Shown here: positions 9,325-17,205 of the stretch, piece after piece
Layout of the letters: the number at the start of each line of letters is the position of its first letter
Position numbering within the stretch: position 1 is the stretch's first letter
Assembly: GCF_011947225.1 (NCBI RefSeq)
Contig: NZ_JAATVW010000003.1
Span: 310,001-374,000 of the forward strand
Length of the DNA: 64,000 nucleotides
Direction of reading: 5' to 3'
DNA from: Planosporangium flavigriseum
GTDB lineage: Bacteria; Actinomycetota; Actinomycetes; Mycobacteriales; Micromonosporaceae
Translations under genes and position numbers: made by a program
The notes under the pieces: generated by a model
Databases searched by the model: none
What the model was told of the DNA's origin: nothing
What the model saw: only the letters and a program-made list of their open reading frames with translations

Positions 9325-10680
9325 GTGATCGCGTCGCGGGAGAAGGCACCCAAGCATGGGCCGGGTCGCCTCGTCGTCGACGGCACCGACCACGTGCTGC
9401 ACCGCAAGGCGCAGTTCGCACTGCACCCGGGTGCTGCCGCCGAAGCCCGGCTCCTGGCGCTGCTCGCGGCGCTGTGCGAGTGCTACAACGCTGCCCTGGC
9501 CGAGCGCCGCGACGCGTACCGGGCTACAGGAAGAACCGTGTCGTTGTTCGAGCAGTACAACCAGATCAAGGATCTGCGCGGGGTGCGTGACGACGTGCTC
9601 GCGTGGGGTATCCAGCCGGTCCGGTCGGCGCTGAAACGCCTGGACGAGGCGATGGCCGCATTCTTCCGACGGGTCAGGGCCGGGCAGGTGCCCGGGTTCC
9701 CTCGGTTTAGGTCCCGGTCGAGGTTCGACACCGCCTGCTGGGACGAACCGACCTCGTGGAAGCTTGGCAAGGACGCCGAGACCGGCCGGTGGCGGCTGGC
9801 CGTGCAGGGCGTCGGGACCGTCGCGTTGTCGAAGAAGGCCAGCCGGCAGTTGGACCGCCTGGTCAAGCGCGGCGGGGATCCGGCCACGTTGACCATCACC
9901 CGCCGGCGGGCCGGGACCGGATGGGTGTGGCGCGCCACGGTCGGATTCAAGAACGTCACCACGCAGCCGTTGCCCGGCACCGGCCGGGTCATCGGGGTAG
10001 ATCGGGGTGTGGCCGTCACCGCCGCCACCAGCGACGGCCAGCTGCTGCGCTACCCGGCGCAGGCGCAAGCAGCGCGGGACACCGCGGTGCTGCTCGGGCA
10101 GTCCCTGGCCGGGAAGAAGCGCGGCTCGAGGGCGTGGCGCAAGACGGTACGCACCATCGCCCGTGAGCGGTGCAAAGCTGCCGCGATCGTGGACAACTGG
10201 GCACGTGAGACCGCCAAGACGATCGTGGCTGCGGCCGACGTGCTCGTCGTCGAGGACCTCGAGTTGAAGAACATGACCCGTTCTGCGAAGGGAACCGTCG
10301 ACAAGCCGGGGCGGAATGTGCGGGCGAAGGCCGGGTTGAACAGGTCCCTGTCGGGCGCGGCGCTGGGGAAACTCGCCACCAGGGTGGCCGTCAAAGCGGA
10401 AGAAGCTGGACGGACCCTGTGGCGTGTGAACCCCGCGTACACCAGCCAGGATTGCCCCGCGTGCGGCCACCGCCGCAAAGGCAACCGGGACCGTACCGTG
10501 TTCCGATGCCTGAACTGCGGGCATACCACACACGCGGACGTGAACGCCGCGGTGAACATCGCCGCCGCGGGCCAGCAAGCCCACACCGTCTGGCAGGCAG
10601 CCGGCGCGCCACCGCTGGCGCGGCCGAAACCGCGTCTGCGGCGGCGCACAGCAGATCAGCCGCTACCCGCGGCAGCGTAG
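9325..10680 (+). CDS. tnpB: TnpB-like RNA-guided nuclease (RuvC, OrfB family)
   Basis: 451 aa from GTG 9325, 49 bp after the transposase; upstream in-frame codons to 9118 overlap the transposase and look non-coding. RuvC-type residues are present: D226 (VIGVDRGVAV), E310 (VLVVEDLELKNM), D405 (HADVNAAVNI). A zinc-ribbon CPAC/CLNC lies at C377, C380, C395 and C398. TnpB proteins are omega-RNA-guided DNA nucleases that favour retention of their host transposon and are ancestral to Cas12. Normally TnpB accompanies a Y1 (IS605) or serine (IS607) transposase or stands alone; here its partner is a DDE transposase. Confidence 0.93.
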   Translation: MIASREKAPKHGPGRLVVDGTDHVLHRKAQFALHPGAAAEARLLALLAALCECYNAALAERRDAYRATGRTVSLFEQYNQIKDLRGVRDDVLAWGIQPVRSALKRLDEAMAAFFRRVRAGQVPGFPRFRSRSRFDTACWDEPTSWKLGKDAETGRWRLAVQGVGTVALSKKASRQLDRLVKRGGDPATLTITRRRAGTGWVWRATVGFKNVTTQPLPGTGRVIGVDRGVAVTAATSDGQLLRYPAQAQAARDTAVLLGQSLAGKKRGSRAWRKTVRTIARERCKAAAIVDNWARETAKTIVAAADVLVVEDLELKNMTRSAKGTVDKPGRNVRAKAGLNRSLSGAALGKLATRVAVKAEEAGRTLWRVNPAYTSQDCPACGHRRKGNRDRTVFRCLNCGHTTHADVNAAVNIAAAGQQAHTVWQAAGAPPLARPKPRLRRRTADQPLPAAA

Positions 10681-10755
10681 AACCACCGAAACACGACTGG
10701 CGCCGGGACGGCACCAGGGCCACGAGCCGAACGGACGAAAACTGTCCACAGTCCC
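10620..10755 (+). ncRNA. Candidate omega-RNA region at the TnpB 3' end (speculative)
   Basis: In characterised TnpB systems the guide scaffold overlaps the 3' end of tnpB and runs to the transposon boundary, with guide bases taken from flanking DNA. Here the tnpB 3' end and the following 75 bp contain a 9-bp stem (10697-10705 with 10709-10717, one mismatch, loop GGA) and a short GGAC/GTCC hairpin at the right terminus. If transcribed through, the guide would begin at 10756. Placement rests only on analogy and visible hairpins. Confidence 0.25.
10739..10755 (-). repeat. Right terminal inverted repeat of the IS5-type element
   Basis: The reverse complement reads GGGACTGTGGACAGTTT, matching the left end at 15 of 17 positions. 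Followed by the TAA target-site copy at 10756-10758. Confidence 0.85.
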
Positions 10756-10924
10756 TAAACCGTGGTCTGGTCCCGTCTTCTGCCGGCACTGTCGGCTCTG
10801 GCGGACGCACCGATCGTGACGACTGGGGTCAGATGGCGGTTGTTTCAGGACCGCCGCGAGGACGAATGTACGGGTAGAAAGTGCCGCTCGATATCCGCCC
10901 GGGCTGTTCCAGGAGATTTCGGCC

Positions 10925-11182
10925 ATGACCGTCTGTCCAAACTCCCCCCACGAGGTCGGCAACCGGATCGCCATCGCGAAGGTGACGCTCTCGGTTCACC
11001 GGATCCAGGCCGGCACCGGCCGCTGCGAGGCGTGCGGGCGCGAGTGCCCATGCGACGCCGCGAACAACGCCGCGAACACGCTCGCGGCGTACGGCCTGCC
11101 GGTGACCGAGCCGCAGCCGCAGCCGCAGATGCGCAACCAGCGCCGGTTCCTGCGCAGCCGCAAGTACCTGAACTGGCGCTAG
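10925..11182 (+). CDS. Small conserved-looking Cys-rich protein, unknown function
   Basis: 85 aa. ATG preceded by AGGAG at good spacing, which supports a real start. The sequence has a Cys cluster CEACGRECPCDAANNAANTL (about 34-53) that could bind zinc, preceded by an amphipathic stretch (GNRIAIAKVTLSVHRIQ) and followed by a Pro-Gln stretch and a basic tail ending SRKYLNWR. I do not recognise the family. It sits alone between the insertion element and an endonuclease V remnant, so context gives no function. Confidence 0.6.
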   Translation: MTVCPNSPHEVGNRIAIAKVTLSVHRIQAGTGRCEACGRECPCDAANNAANTLAAYGLPVTEPQPQPQMRNQRRFLRSRKYLNWR

Positions 11183-11257
11183 TCCCTAAGACGGCGCCGC
11201 GACAGCTGATCTGCCTGGCGGGTGGCCTCCGATAGCCGGTACCGGCGGCACAGCCCT

Positions 11258-11401
11258 AGCGCGGCGAGCAGCGATGGGATCTCACGGAACGACAACAACC
11301 CGGGTACGTAGCTCGAATGGCGCACAGTCCAGGCGTACGAGCGGTCGTAGCCGCTCCTGGATCGCCTGTGCCTCCGCGACGCTGGCCGGCCAGGGGTGCA
11401 C
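11258..11401 (-). pseudogene. Endonuclease V (nfi) remnant with internal deletion and frame change
   Basis: From GTG 11401 one minus frame reads HPWPASVAEAQAIQERLRPL, like the N-terminus of endonuclease V (deoxyinosine 3'-endonuclease). After LVRLD the similarity jumps to another minus frame, which reads SYVPGLLSFREIPSLLAAL, the family's conserved mid-protein block. Roughly 50-60 residues that should separate the two blocks, including the first catalytic Asp, are missing, and nothing recognisable follows. The gene is therefore internally deleted, frameshifted and truncated. This marks the 8.4-11.4 kb stretch as a zone of decay next to the insertion element. Confidence 0.65.
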
Positions 11402-11467
11402 AAGACTGCAGACTATCGCCGTGAAAATGTCGTGAGGATCCGGTGAAAGAGGGTAACCGAGAACGGC

Positions 11468-12481
11468 GTGCCGGTTACGTTCGCGAACGTGCTGCTCTCC
11501 CCCACCGCCACGGAACGAATCGCGCCGACCGCCGACTCCGCCCTACACATCGCGGGGTGGCTCGCGGTGGGCGGCACCGCGGCGTGGGCGCTGATCCGTG
11601 TGTTCGGGCTCGATCGCGTCGGCGGCCCACTGGTACAGCTCATCGCGTTCACCCCGTACGCCGCCGCAGGCGCCGTCATCCTGCTCGGACCGGCGTTGAC
11701 GCTACGCGCATGGTGGACCGCCGGAGTGGCGGCTGTCGCGGCAGTGGCGCTGCTGGTCTGTGTACTGCCCCGGTCCCTGCCAGACGGCGGGGTCGCCGAG
11801 GGGGCACGACTGCGCCTCCTCAGCTCGAACATGATGATCGGCGGTGCCGATGCCGGCGCGATCGTGGATCTGGTACGCCGCCGGGACGTACAGGTGCTCG
11901 CGCTGCAGGAGTTCACCCCGCAAGCCGAGCGGGCGCTCGACGCGGCCGGGGTGGCGGATCTGCTGCCCTACCGGGTCTCGCATCCGCAGCCTGGGGCCGG
12001 CGGTTCGGCGGTCTTCAGCCGATTTCCGCTGCGCGACGAGGTCCCGCATACCCTTCCGTCAGGGTTCACGCAGGCCATGGCGACGATCCTCGTGCCGGAC
12101 GCGGCCACGGTCACCGTCGAATCGGCCCACCCGTGCGCCCCGATCTCGCCATCCCTCGCGTCCTGTTGGCGCACCGATCTGTCGCACGAGCCGCGGGCCA
12201 GCACTGACGGCGTGGTACGGGTGCTGGCCGGCGATTTCAACGCCACCCTCGACCATGCGGACCTTCGGCGATTAATCGCCAGCGGGTACCGGGACGCGGC
12301 CGACGTCCGCGGGCAGGGGCTCACGGCGAGCTGGCCGTACGACGAGAAGTGGTGGATCCCCGGTGTGACGATCGACCACGTCCTCGCCGACCGCCGGGTG
12401 GGGGTGGCGGGGTACGGCGTGCACCGCGTTCCCCGCACCGACCACCGCGCCGTCTTCGCGGAACTCGTCGTTCCCCGCTAA
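11468..12481 (+). CDS. Membrane-anchored endonuclease/exonuclease/phosphatase-family protein
   Basis: 337 aa from a GTG start. Three hydrophobic segments (about residues 25-105) are followed by an EEP fold (about 115-337) with the family landmarks LSSNMMIGG, ALQEFTP (metal-binding Glu), LAGDFNATLDH, TIDHVLADR and RTDHRAV (catalytic Asp-His). EEP proteins with this membrane arrangement hydrolyse phosphodiesters or phospholipid head groups at the membrane; the substrate is unknown. The C-terminus overlaps the convergent cimA stop by 4 bp. Confidence 0.85.
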   Translation: MPVTFANVLLSPTATERIAPTADSALHIAGWLAVGGTAAWALIRVFGLDRVGGPLVQLIAFTPYAAAGAVILLGPALTLRAWWTAGVAAVAAVALLVCVLPRSLPDGGVAEGARLRLLSSNMMIGGADAGAIVDLVRRRDVQVLALQEFTPQAERALDAAGVADLLPYRVSHPQPGAGGSAVFSRFPLRDEVPHTLPSGFTQAMATILVPDAATVTVESAHPCAPISPSLASCWRTDLSHEPRASTDGVVRVLAGDFNATLDHADLRRLIASGYRDAADVRGQGLTASWPYDEKWWIPGVTIDHVLADRRVGVAGYGVHRVPRTDHRAVFAELVVPR

Positions 12482-14082
12482 GCCGCCGGCAGCCCCTGCC
12501 GGGCCAGTCCGTAGCTGAGCGCGTCGACGAGCGCGCGCCAGCTCGCCTCGACCACGTTCTCGTGTACGCCGACCGTGGTCCAGTCGCCGTCCTTTCCGGC
12601 CGTCTCCAGGAGCACCCGGGTCACCGCGCGGGTGCCGTGGCTACCTTCGAGGATGCGGACCTTGTAGTCGGCCAGCTCGAAGGTCGCGATCTCCGGGTAG
12701 TGCTTCACCAGGGCCACCCGGAGCGCCTCGTCGAGGGCGTTGACCGGGCCGTTGCCCTCGGCCGTGGCGATCACCCGCTCCCCGCGTACCCGTACCTTGA
12801 CCGTGGCCTCGCTCACGACCGAGCCGTCCTCGCGATGCTCGACGATGACCCGGTAGCTCTCCAGCGCGAACGGGCGGGTCAGTCCGCCGTTGAGCTCCGC
12901 GCGTACCAGCAGTTCGAACGAGGCGTCGGCGGCCTCGAACGACCACCCGGCGGCCTCCATCTCCTTGACCTTCGCGGTGACGTTGGAGAGCGCCTCGGGG
13001 TGGGCACCGAGGTCGATGCCCAGCTCCCGAGACTTGAGCTCGACACTCGCCCGGCCGGCCATCTCGGTGACCAGGATGCGCATGTCGTTGCCGACGACCT
13101 CCGGCTCCACGTGGTTGTAGAGCAGGGGGTCGACCTTGATCGCGCTCGCGTGCAGCCCCGCCTTGTGAGCGAAGGACGACGACCCGACATAGGCCTGGTG
13201 GGTGTCGGGGGCGATGTTCGCGATCTCCGCGATGGCGTGCGAGACGCGCACCATCTGGTCCAGGCACCCGTCCGGCAGGACGGGGAGCCCGAGCTTGAGT
13301 TGCAGGTTGCCGACGACGGCGAAGAGGTCGGCGTTGCCGGCGCGCTCACCGTAGCCGTTGGCCGTGCACTGGAAGTGCGGCACGCCGGCCTCCACCGCGG
13401 CGACGGTGTTGGCGACCGCGCAGCCCGTGTCGTTCTGGCAGTGGATACCGAGCTTGGCGACGACTTCCTCCGCGCTGATCCCCAGCCGCGCCGCGATCCG
13501 GTCGCTGACCCCGCCCACCATCTTCGTCACGCGAGAGGGCAGCATGCCGCCGTTGGTGTCGCACAGGACCGCCGCCTCCGCGCCGGCGGCGATGGCCGTC
13601 GCTGCGACCTCGCTGGCGTAGCGCGGGTCGGCGAGGTAGCCGTCGAAGAAGTGCTCGCAGTCGAGGAACACCCGGCGGCCCTCGGCGACGAAGAACGCGA
13701 CCGTGTCCCGTACCATCGCGAGGTTTTCTTCCAACGTGGTGCGCAACGCCCGCTCGACGTGGCGCACGTCCGACTTCGCGACCAGCGTCACCACCGGGGT
13801 CTCCGCGTCGAGCAGCGCCCGGACCTGCGGGTCGGAATCGACAGCGGTGTGGGCCTTGCGGGTGGCCCCGAACGCCACGAAGAGGGCGTGCTTGAGGTTG
13901 AGCTCGGTCCGCGCCCGCCGGAAGAACTCGGTGTCCTTCGGCAGCGCCCCCGGCCAACCACCTTCGATGAAACTTACGCCGAAGTCGTCCAGCAGTCGCG
14001 CCACCGCGAGCTTGTCGACGACCGAGTAGCTGACCCCTTCGCGCTGGGCCCCGTCGCGCAGCGTCGTGTCATAAACCTGCAT
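12478..14082 (-). CDS. cimA: Citramalate synthase
   Basis: 534 aa from ATG 14082, 10 nt after AGAAAGG; a GTG 21 nt further upstream is possible. DRE-TIM metallolyase with DTTLRDGAQREG near the start, FIEGGWPGALPKD, the metal-binding HCQNDTGCAVAN, then a LeuA-type allosteric C-terminal domain. The GGWPG motif and length fit the actinobacterial citramalate synthase branch rather than 2-isopropylmalate synthase. It condenses pyruvate with acetyl-CoA to give R-citramalate, the first step of the threonine-independent isoleucine pathway, continued by LeuCD and LeuB. Preceded by its own leader-peptide attenuator. Confidence 0.9.
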   Translation of the reverse strand: MQVYDTTLRDGAQREGVSYSVVDKLAVARLLDDFGVSFIEGGWPGALPKDTEFFRRARTELNLKHALFVAFGATRKAHTAVDSDPQVRALLDAETPVVTLVAKSDVRHVERALRTTLEENLAMVRDTVAFFVAEGRRVFLDCEHFFDGYLADPRYASEVAATAIAAGAEAAVLCDTNGGMLPSRVTKMVGGVSDRIAARLGISAEEVVAKLGIHCQNDTGCAVANTVAAVEAGVPHFQCTANGYGERAGNADLFAVVGNLQLKLGLPVLPDGCLDQMVRVSHAIAEIANIAPDTHQAYVGSSSFAHKAGLHASAIKVDPLLYNHVEPEVVGNDMRILVTEMAGRASVELKSRELGIDLGAHPEALSNVTAKVKEMEAAGWSFEAADASFELLVRAELNGGLTRPFALESYRVIVEHREDGSVVSEATVKVRVRGERVIATAEGNGPVNALDEALRVALVKHYPEIATFELADYKVRILEGSHGTRAVTRVLLETAGKDGDWTTVGVHENVVEASWRALVDALSYGLARQGLPAA

Positions 14083-14107
14083 GGGTCTGAAGCCTTTCTC
14101 CACAACG

Positions 14108-14166
14108 AAAAAGACCCCTCGCGAATGCGAGAGGTCTGCGCGCTCAGCGTCAAATGCTGGGCGCGC
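14108..14166 (-). promoter_or_regulatory. Transcription attenuator of cimA (two hairpins plus U-tract)
   Basis: On the minus strand a strong hairpin (14138-14166, GCGCGC arms extended by CAGC/GCTG) is followed by a terminator hairpin at 14112-14137, 11 paired bases with one G-U, then TTTTT (14108-14112), only about 25 nt before the cimA ATG. A complete intrinsic terminator directly in front of its gene, behind a leader peptide rich in Val, Leu and Ile, is the signature of ribosome-mediated attenuation by branched-chain amino acids. Confidence 0.8.
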
Positions 14167-14201
14167 TAGGGGCCAATAATCAGTACGATAGAGACGGTCA
14201 C
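14166..14201 (-). CDS. cimA leader peptide (MTVSIVLIIGP)
   Basis: A 12-codon reading frame, GTG at 14201 to TAG at 14166-14168, encodes MTVSIVLIIGP: six of eleven residues are Val, Ile or Leu, all between positions 3 and 9. The stop codon lies on the 5' base of the first attenuator hairpin, so a ribosome stalled on uncharged branched-chain tRNAs versus one at the stop would change RNA folding. No strong SD is visible. Confidence 0.7.
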   Translation of the reverse strand: MTVSIVLIIGP

Positions 14202-14511
14202 GCTAAGTACAGTGCCACACACGCCTACATCCCGGAAGAGCGTTTCCACATTTCGGGACGGCGTCGATACTACACGGCTCAGTCCGCCCGATCCGGCGGG
14301 GGCTCCTCGGGTACGGCCTCCTGAATGCCGGGCCGCCGGTCAGGCCGATCGAACGACGTGTCAGCCGGAGGCGGGACCGACCGGACCCGGGCCGTGAGCG
14401 TCAAAGTGGCCAGTGGCAACGCCGTGTACGAGGCCGTCGGCACGGGGAACCTCCCAGCACGAAGCGACAGTGCCGGATTGGACGCGCCTGGCCCCCGTAC
14501 GGTTCCCCGAA
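14202..14511. other. Non-coding stretch between the cimA leader and the ilvE terminator
   Basis: About 310 bp with no convincing gene; short frames on both strands have non-protein-like composition. It must contain the promoter for the cimA leader on the minus strand, but I could not identify a clear -35/-10 pair. Confidence 0.6.
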
Positions 14512-14551
14512 CGCCTGTGCGCCGTCCCTCGTGAGGGACGGCGCACAGGCG
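14512..14551 (-). terminator. Hairpin terminator after ilvE
   Basis: Perfect inverted repeat of about 19 bp (arms 14512-14530 and 14533-14551, core CGCCTGTGCGCCGTCCCTC) with a 2-nt centre, starting 11 bp after the ilvE stop. There is no U-tract, common for terminators in GC-rich actinobacteria. Confidence 0.8.
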
Positions 14552-14562
14552 GCGATGACGAA

Positions 14563-15660
14563 CTACAGAACGCGCCGCACCCAGCCGCGGGTGTCGGCGG
14601 CGCGACCGCGCTGGATATTGATGAGGGCCTCCCGCAGCTGCGTGGTGACCTGGCCGATACCGCCGTCGCCGATCACGAACTCGCCGCTGGACGAGCGGAC
14701 GGCGCCGACCGGCGTGAGCACCGCCGCCGTGCCGCAGGCGAACGCCTCGCGCAGCCGCCCGCTCGCCGCGTCGGTGCGCCACTGGTCGAACGAGTACGGC
14801 TCCTCGCGGACCTCACGGCCCTGCTCGCGGGCGAGCGTGATGATGGAGTCGCGGGTGATGCCGGGCAGGATCGTGCCCGACAGCGGCGGCGTGAGGAGGC
14901 TGCCGTCGCCGAACACGAAGAAGATGTTCATACCGCCGAGCTCGTCGACGTACTTGCCCTCTGTCGCGTCGAGGAACACCACCTGGTCGCAGCCGTGCTC
15001 GGCCGCCTCCGCCTGGGCGATCAGGCTGGTGGCGTAGTTACCACCGCACTTGGCCGCGCCCGTACCGCCCCGAGCCGCGCGGGTGTACTCGGTGGAGGCC
15101 CAGATCGTGACCGGCGCCATGCCCCCCTTGAAGTAGGGGCCGACCGGCGAGGCGATCACCACGTACAGGTACTCCGAGGACGGCTTGACGCCGAGGAAGA
15201 CCTCGCTCGCATACATGAACGGGCGCAGGTACAGGCTGCCCTCGGGGTCGCTCGGCACCCAGTCCCGGTCGATCTTGACCAGCTCGGTGAGCGAGTCCAG
15301 GAACAGCTGCTCGGGAAGCTCGGCCATCGCCATCCGGTGAGCGGACTCACGGAACCGGCGGGCGTTGGCGTCGGGGCGGAACATGCTGATGCCACCGTCG
15401 TCGACCCGGTACGCCTTCAGGCCCTCGAAGATCTCCTGCGCGTAGTGCAGAACCGACGTCGCGGGGTCCATGGGGATGGGCGCGCGGGCCTCGACCCGGG
15501 CGTCGTACCAGCCTTTGCCCTCGGCGTAGCGAATGGTGACCATGTGGTCGGTGAAGACCCGCCCGAATCCTGGGTTGGCCAGCAGAGCCGACCGTTCGGC
15601 GGCGGATACCGCTGCCGGATTCGGATGAATCTCGAACTCGAGGCTTTCACCGCCGCTCAT
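14563..15660 (-). CDS. ilvE: Branched-chain amino acid aminotransferase
   Basis: 365 aa, ATG preceded by GGAGGAC. Fold-type IV PLP enzyme: QEIFEGLKAYR near residue 75, DANARRFRESAHRMAM (98-113), the PLP lysine K204 in GTGAAKCGGNYATS, then SGTILPGITRDSI and EAFACGTAAVLTPVG. It transfers amino groups between glutamate and the keto acids of Leu, Ile and Val, the last biosynthetic step. It lies between cimA and leuB, all on the minus strand, but is flanked by strong hairpins on both sides and so is probably its own transcription unit. Confidence 0.95.
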   Translation of the reverse strand: MSGGESLEFEIHPNPAAVSAAERSALLANPGFGRVFTDHMVTIRYAEGKGWYDARVEARAPIPMDPATSVLHYAQEIFEGLKAYRVDDGGISMFRPDANARRFRESAHRMAMAELPEQLFLDSLTELVKIDRDWVPSDPEGSLYLRPFMYASEVFLGVKPSSEYLYVVIASPVGPYFKGGMAPVTIWASTEYTRAARGGTGAAKCGGNYATSLIAQAEAAEHGCDQVVFLDATEGKYVDELGGMNIFFVFGDGSLLTPPLSGTILPGITRDSIITLAREQGREVREEPYSFDQWRTDAASGRLREAFACGTAAVLTPVGAVRSSSGEFVIGDGGIGQVTTQLREALINIQRGRAADTRGWVRRVL

Positions 15661-15765
15661 ACATGTCCTCCGTGAAACTGGTGGCGTCCACGGCCACGAA
15701 GCCGTGCCTGCAACTTACCCCGAACGCTCGTTCACGAGGATCGCCGTCCGGTCAAAACACGCCGA

Positions 15766-15818
15766 TCAAGGACGAGTGGCGGGTGACTTGCCCCTTTTGG
15801 GGCACCACTCGTCCTTGA
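15766..15818 (-). terminator. Long intergenic palindrome between leuB and ilvE
   Basis: Outer arms of 14 bp, TCAAGGACGAGTGG (15766-15779) and its exact complement (15805-15818), enclose a second hairpin GCCCC-TTTT-GGGGC (15790-15803). It begins about 20 bp after the leuB stop, so it probably terminates leuB. The left arm is preceded by GA, giving GATCAAGGAC, similar to other hairpins in this window. Confidence 0.75.
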
Positions 15819-15836
15819 CCGACGAAAAAGGCTTGG

Positions 15837-16868
15837 TCAGGCGGATACCGCTGCGGCGAGCCGGTCGCCGACCTCTTCGGTGCGCAGCGGCGCCCCGGGG
15901 GTACGCCCGGCAAGCTCAGCGCCCACGGCCTCGGTGACCCGCCGCGCCGCCTCGGGGTGGCCGAGGTGGTCGAGCAGCAGCGCCACCGACAGCACCGCGG
16001 CGGCCGGGTCGGCCACGCCGCGGCCGGCGATGTCCGGCGCGGAGCCGTGTACCGGCTCGAACATCGACGGGTGCCGCCGCTCCGGGTTGATGCAGCCACT
16101 CGCGGCCAGGCCGATGCCGCCGGTCACCGCCGCGGCGATGTCGGTCAGGATGTCGCCGAACAGGTTGTCGGTGACGACCACGTCGTAGCGCTGCGGCTGG
16201 GTGACCATGAACATCGAGGCCGCGTCGACGTGCTGGTACTCGGTGGTGATGTCGGGGTACTCGGCCGCCACCTCGGCGAACGTACGCGCCCACAGCCCAC
16301 CGGCGTGGGTGAGCACATTGGTCTTGTGAACCAGCGTGACCTTGCGGCGGGGCCGCCGGGCGGCGCGGGCGAACGCGTCGCGGATGACCCGCTCAACGCC
16401 GTACCGGGTGTTGAGGCTCTCCTCGGTGGCGACCTCGGCGGCGGTGCCCGTGTGCATGTTGCCGCCGGCGCCGGCGTAGAGGCCCTCGGTGCCCTCCCGG
16501 ACGACCACGAAGTCGATCTCACCCGGCTTGACGTTGGCCAGCGGGCTGGACGTGCCCGGCCACAACCGCGAGGGGCGCAGGTTGACGTACTGGTCGAACT
16601 CGAAGCGCAGCTTCAGCAGCAGGCCCCGCTCGAGCAGCCCCGGCGGGACGGACGGGTCACCGACGGCGCCGAGCAGGATCGCGTCATGCTGGGCCAGCTC
16701 GGCCAGCACGCTGTCAGGGAGCACCTCGCCGGTGGCGTGGTAGCGGGCCGCGCCCAGGTCGTACTCGGTCGCCTCGGTACCGGGCAGCACCACGTCGAGC
16801 ACCTTGCGCGCCTGCGCGACAACCTCGGGTCCGATGCCGTCGCCGGCCACCACTGCGATCCGCGCCAC
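15837..16868 (-). CDS. leuB: 3-isopropylmalate dehydrogenase
   Basis: 343 aa from a GTG start, the short actinobacterial form. Isocitrate/isopropylmalate dehydrogenase fold: [16 protein letters not shown] at the start, [24 protein letters not shown], the conserved Lys in [13 protein letters not shown], metal-binding DAASMF...[13 protein letters not shown], and [14 protein letters not shown]. It oxidises and decarboxylates 3-isopropylmalate in leucine synthesis, and the methylmalate made from CimA product in isoleucine synthesis. Confidence 0.95.
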   Translation of the reverse strand: MARIAVVAGDGIGPEVVAQARKVLDVVLPGTEATEYDLGAARYHATGEVLPDSVLAELAQHDAILLGAVGDPSVPPGLLERGLLLKLRFEFDQYVNLRPSRLWPGTSSPLANVKPGEIDFVVVREGTEGLYAGAGGNMHTGTAAEVATEESLNTRYGVERVIRDAFARAARRPRRKVTLVHKTNVLTHAGGLWARTFAEVAAEYPDITTEYQHVDAASMFMVTQPQRYDVVVTDNLFGDILTDIAAAVTGGIGLAASGCINPERRHPSMFEPVHGSAPDIAGRGVADPAAAVLSVALLLDHLGHPEAARRVTEAVGAELAGRTPGAPLRTEEVGDRLAAAVSA

Positions 16869-17205
16869 CGTTACGTCCGTTCTCTCGCTTGCGTACCGTC
16901 TGAAGGAACGTTAGGCCATCGTCCTAGCTTTCGGTACAGCGGGTTCACTTAGTGGACCCGGCCTTCCGGCAGGTCGACAGCACTCGCCGCCGCCGCATCG
17001 GCCGGTCGCACTGCGTCCGCTTCCCTGTGACCGCGCTCACACCGGACGGCGCGACCCCCGGGGCCTGCGCCCTCTTGTCACGCGTACGGGCCGCGACGAC
17101 GACCGTCTATTGACAGTGCAGCGACTGGAGTTGTTGGCTCAACACAAGCCCGTCGAGTCCCCCGTCACCGTTGTTGGCCGACATGGCGGAGAGCCGACAG
17201 GGATG
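16869..17205. other. Intergenic region between ilvC and leuB, no gene seen
   Basis: Roughly 340 bp without a supportable gene. In many actinobacteria a serA-type gene occupies this slot between ilvC and leuB; none is present. A 9-bp hairpin CGGGTTCAC-TTA-GTGGACCCG (16940-16960, one G-U) lies about 75 bp upstream of leuB and could be an operator or RNA element. TAACGT nearby may be the leuB -10 region. Nothing else is recognised. Confidence 0.5.

Larger units (their letters stand above)
8450..10755 (+). mobile_element. IS5-family-type element (2306 bp) carrying a DDE transposase and TnpB
   Basis: The ends match as inverted repeats: the left end begins GAGGCTGTGGACAGTTT at 8450, and the reverse complement of the right end begins GGGACTGTGGACAGTTT, 15 of 17 identical. 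TAA flanks both sides (8447-8449 and 10756-10758), fitting the 3-bp TNA target duplication known for some IS5-family groups. Inside are an intact DDE transposase and an intact TnpB-like nuclease in the same orientation. Ordinary IS5 elements are near 0.8-1.2 kb with only the transposase, so TnpB is a passenger or a later insertion. The site is 32 bp downstream of the second LAL gene. Confidence 0.85.

Noticed and set aside
10762-11235. 157-codon plus frame overlapping the 85-aa gene
   Set aside because: No start signal, Arg/Pro-rich; the 10925 frame has an AGGAG site and a coherent Cys motif.
12349-14169. 606-codon plus-strand frame opposite cimA
   Set aside because: Overlaps a complete citramalate synthase; composition is antisense-like.
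16889-16966. 25-codon leader-peptide candidate upstream of leuB (VNPLYRKLGRW...)
   Set aside because: Lacks consecutive Val/Leu/Ile codons and no terminator follows before leuB.
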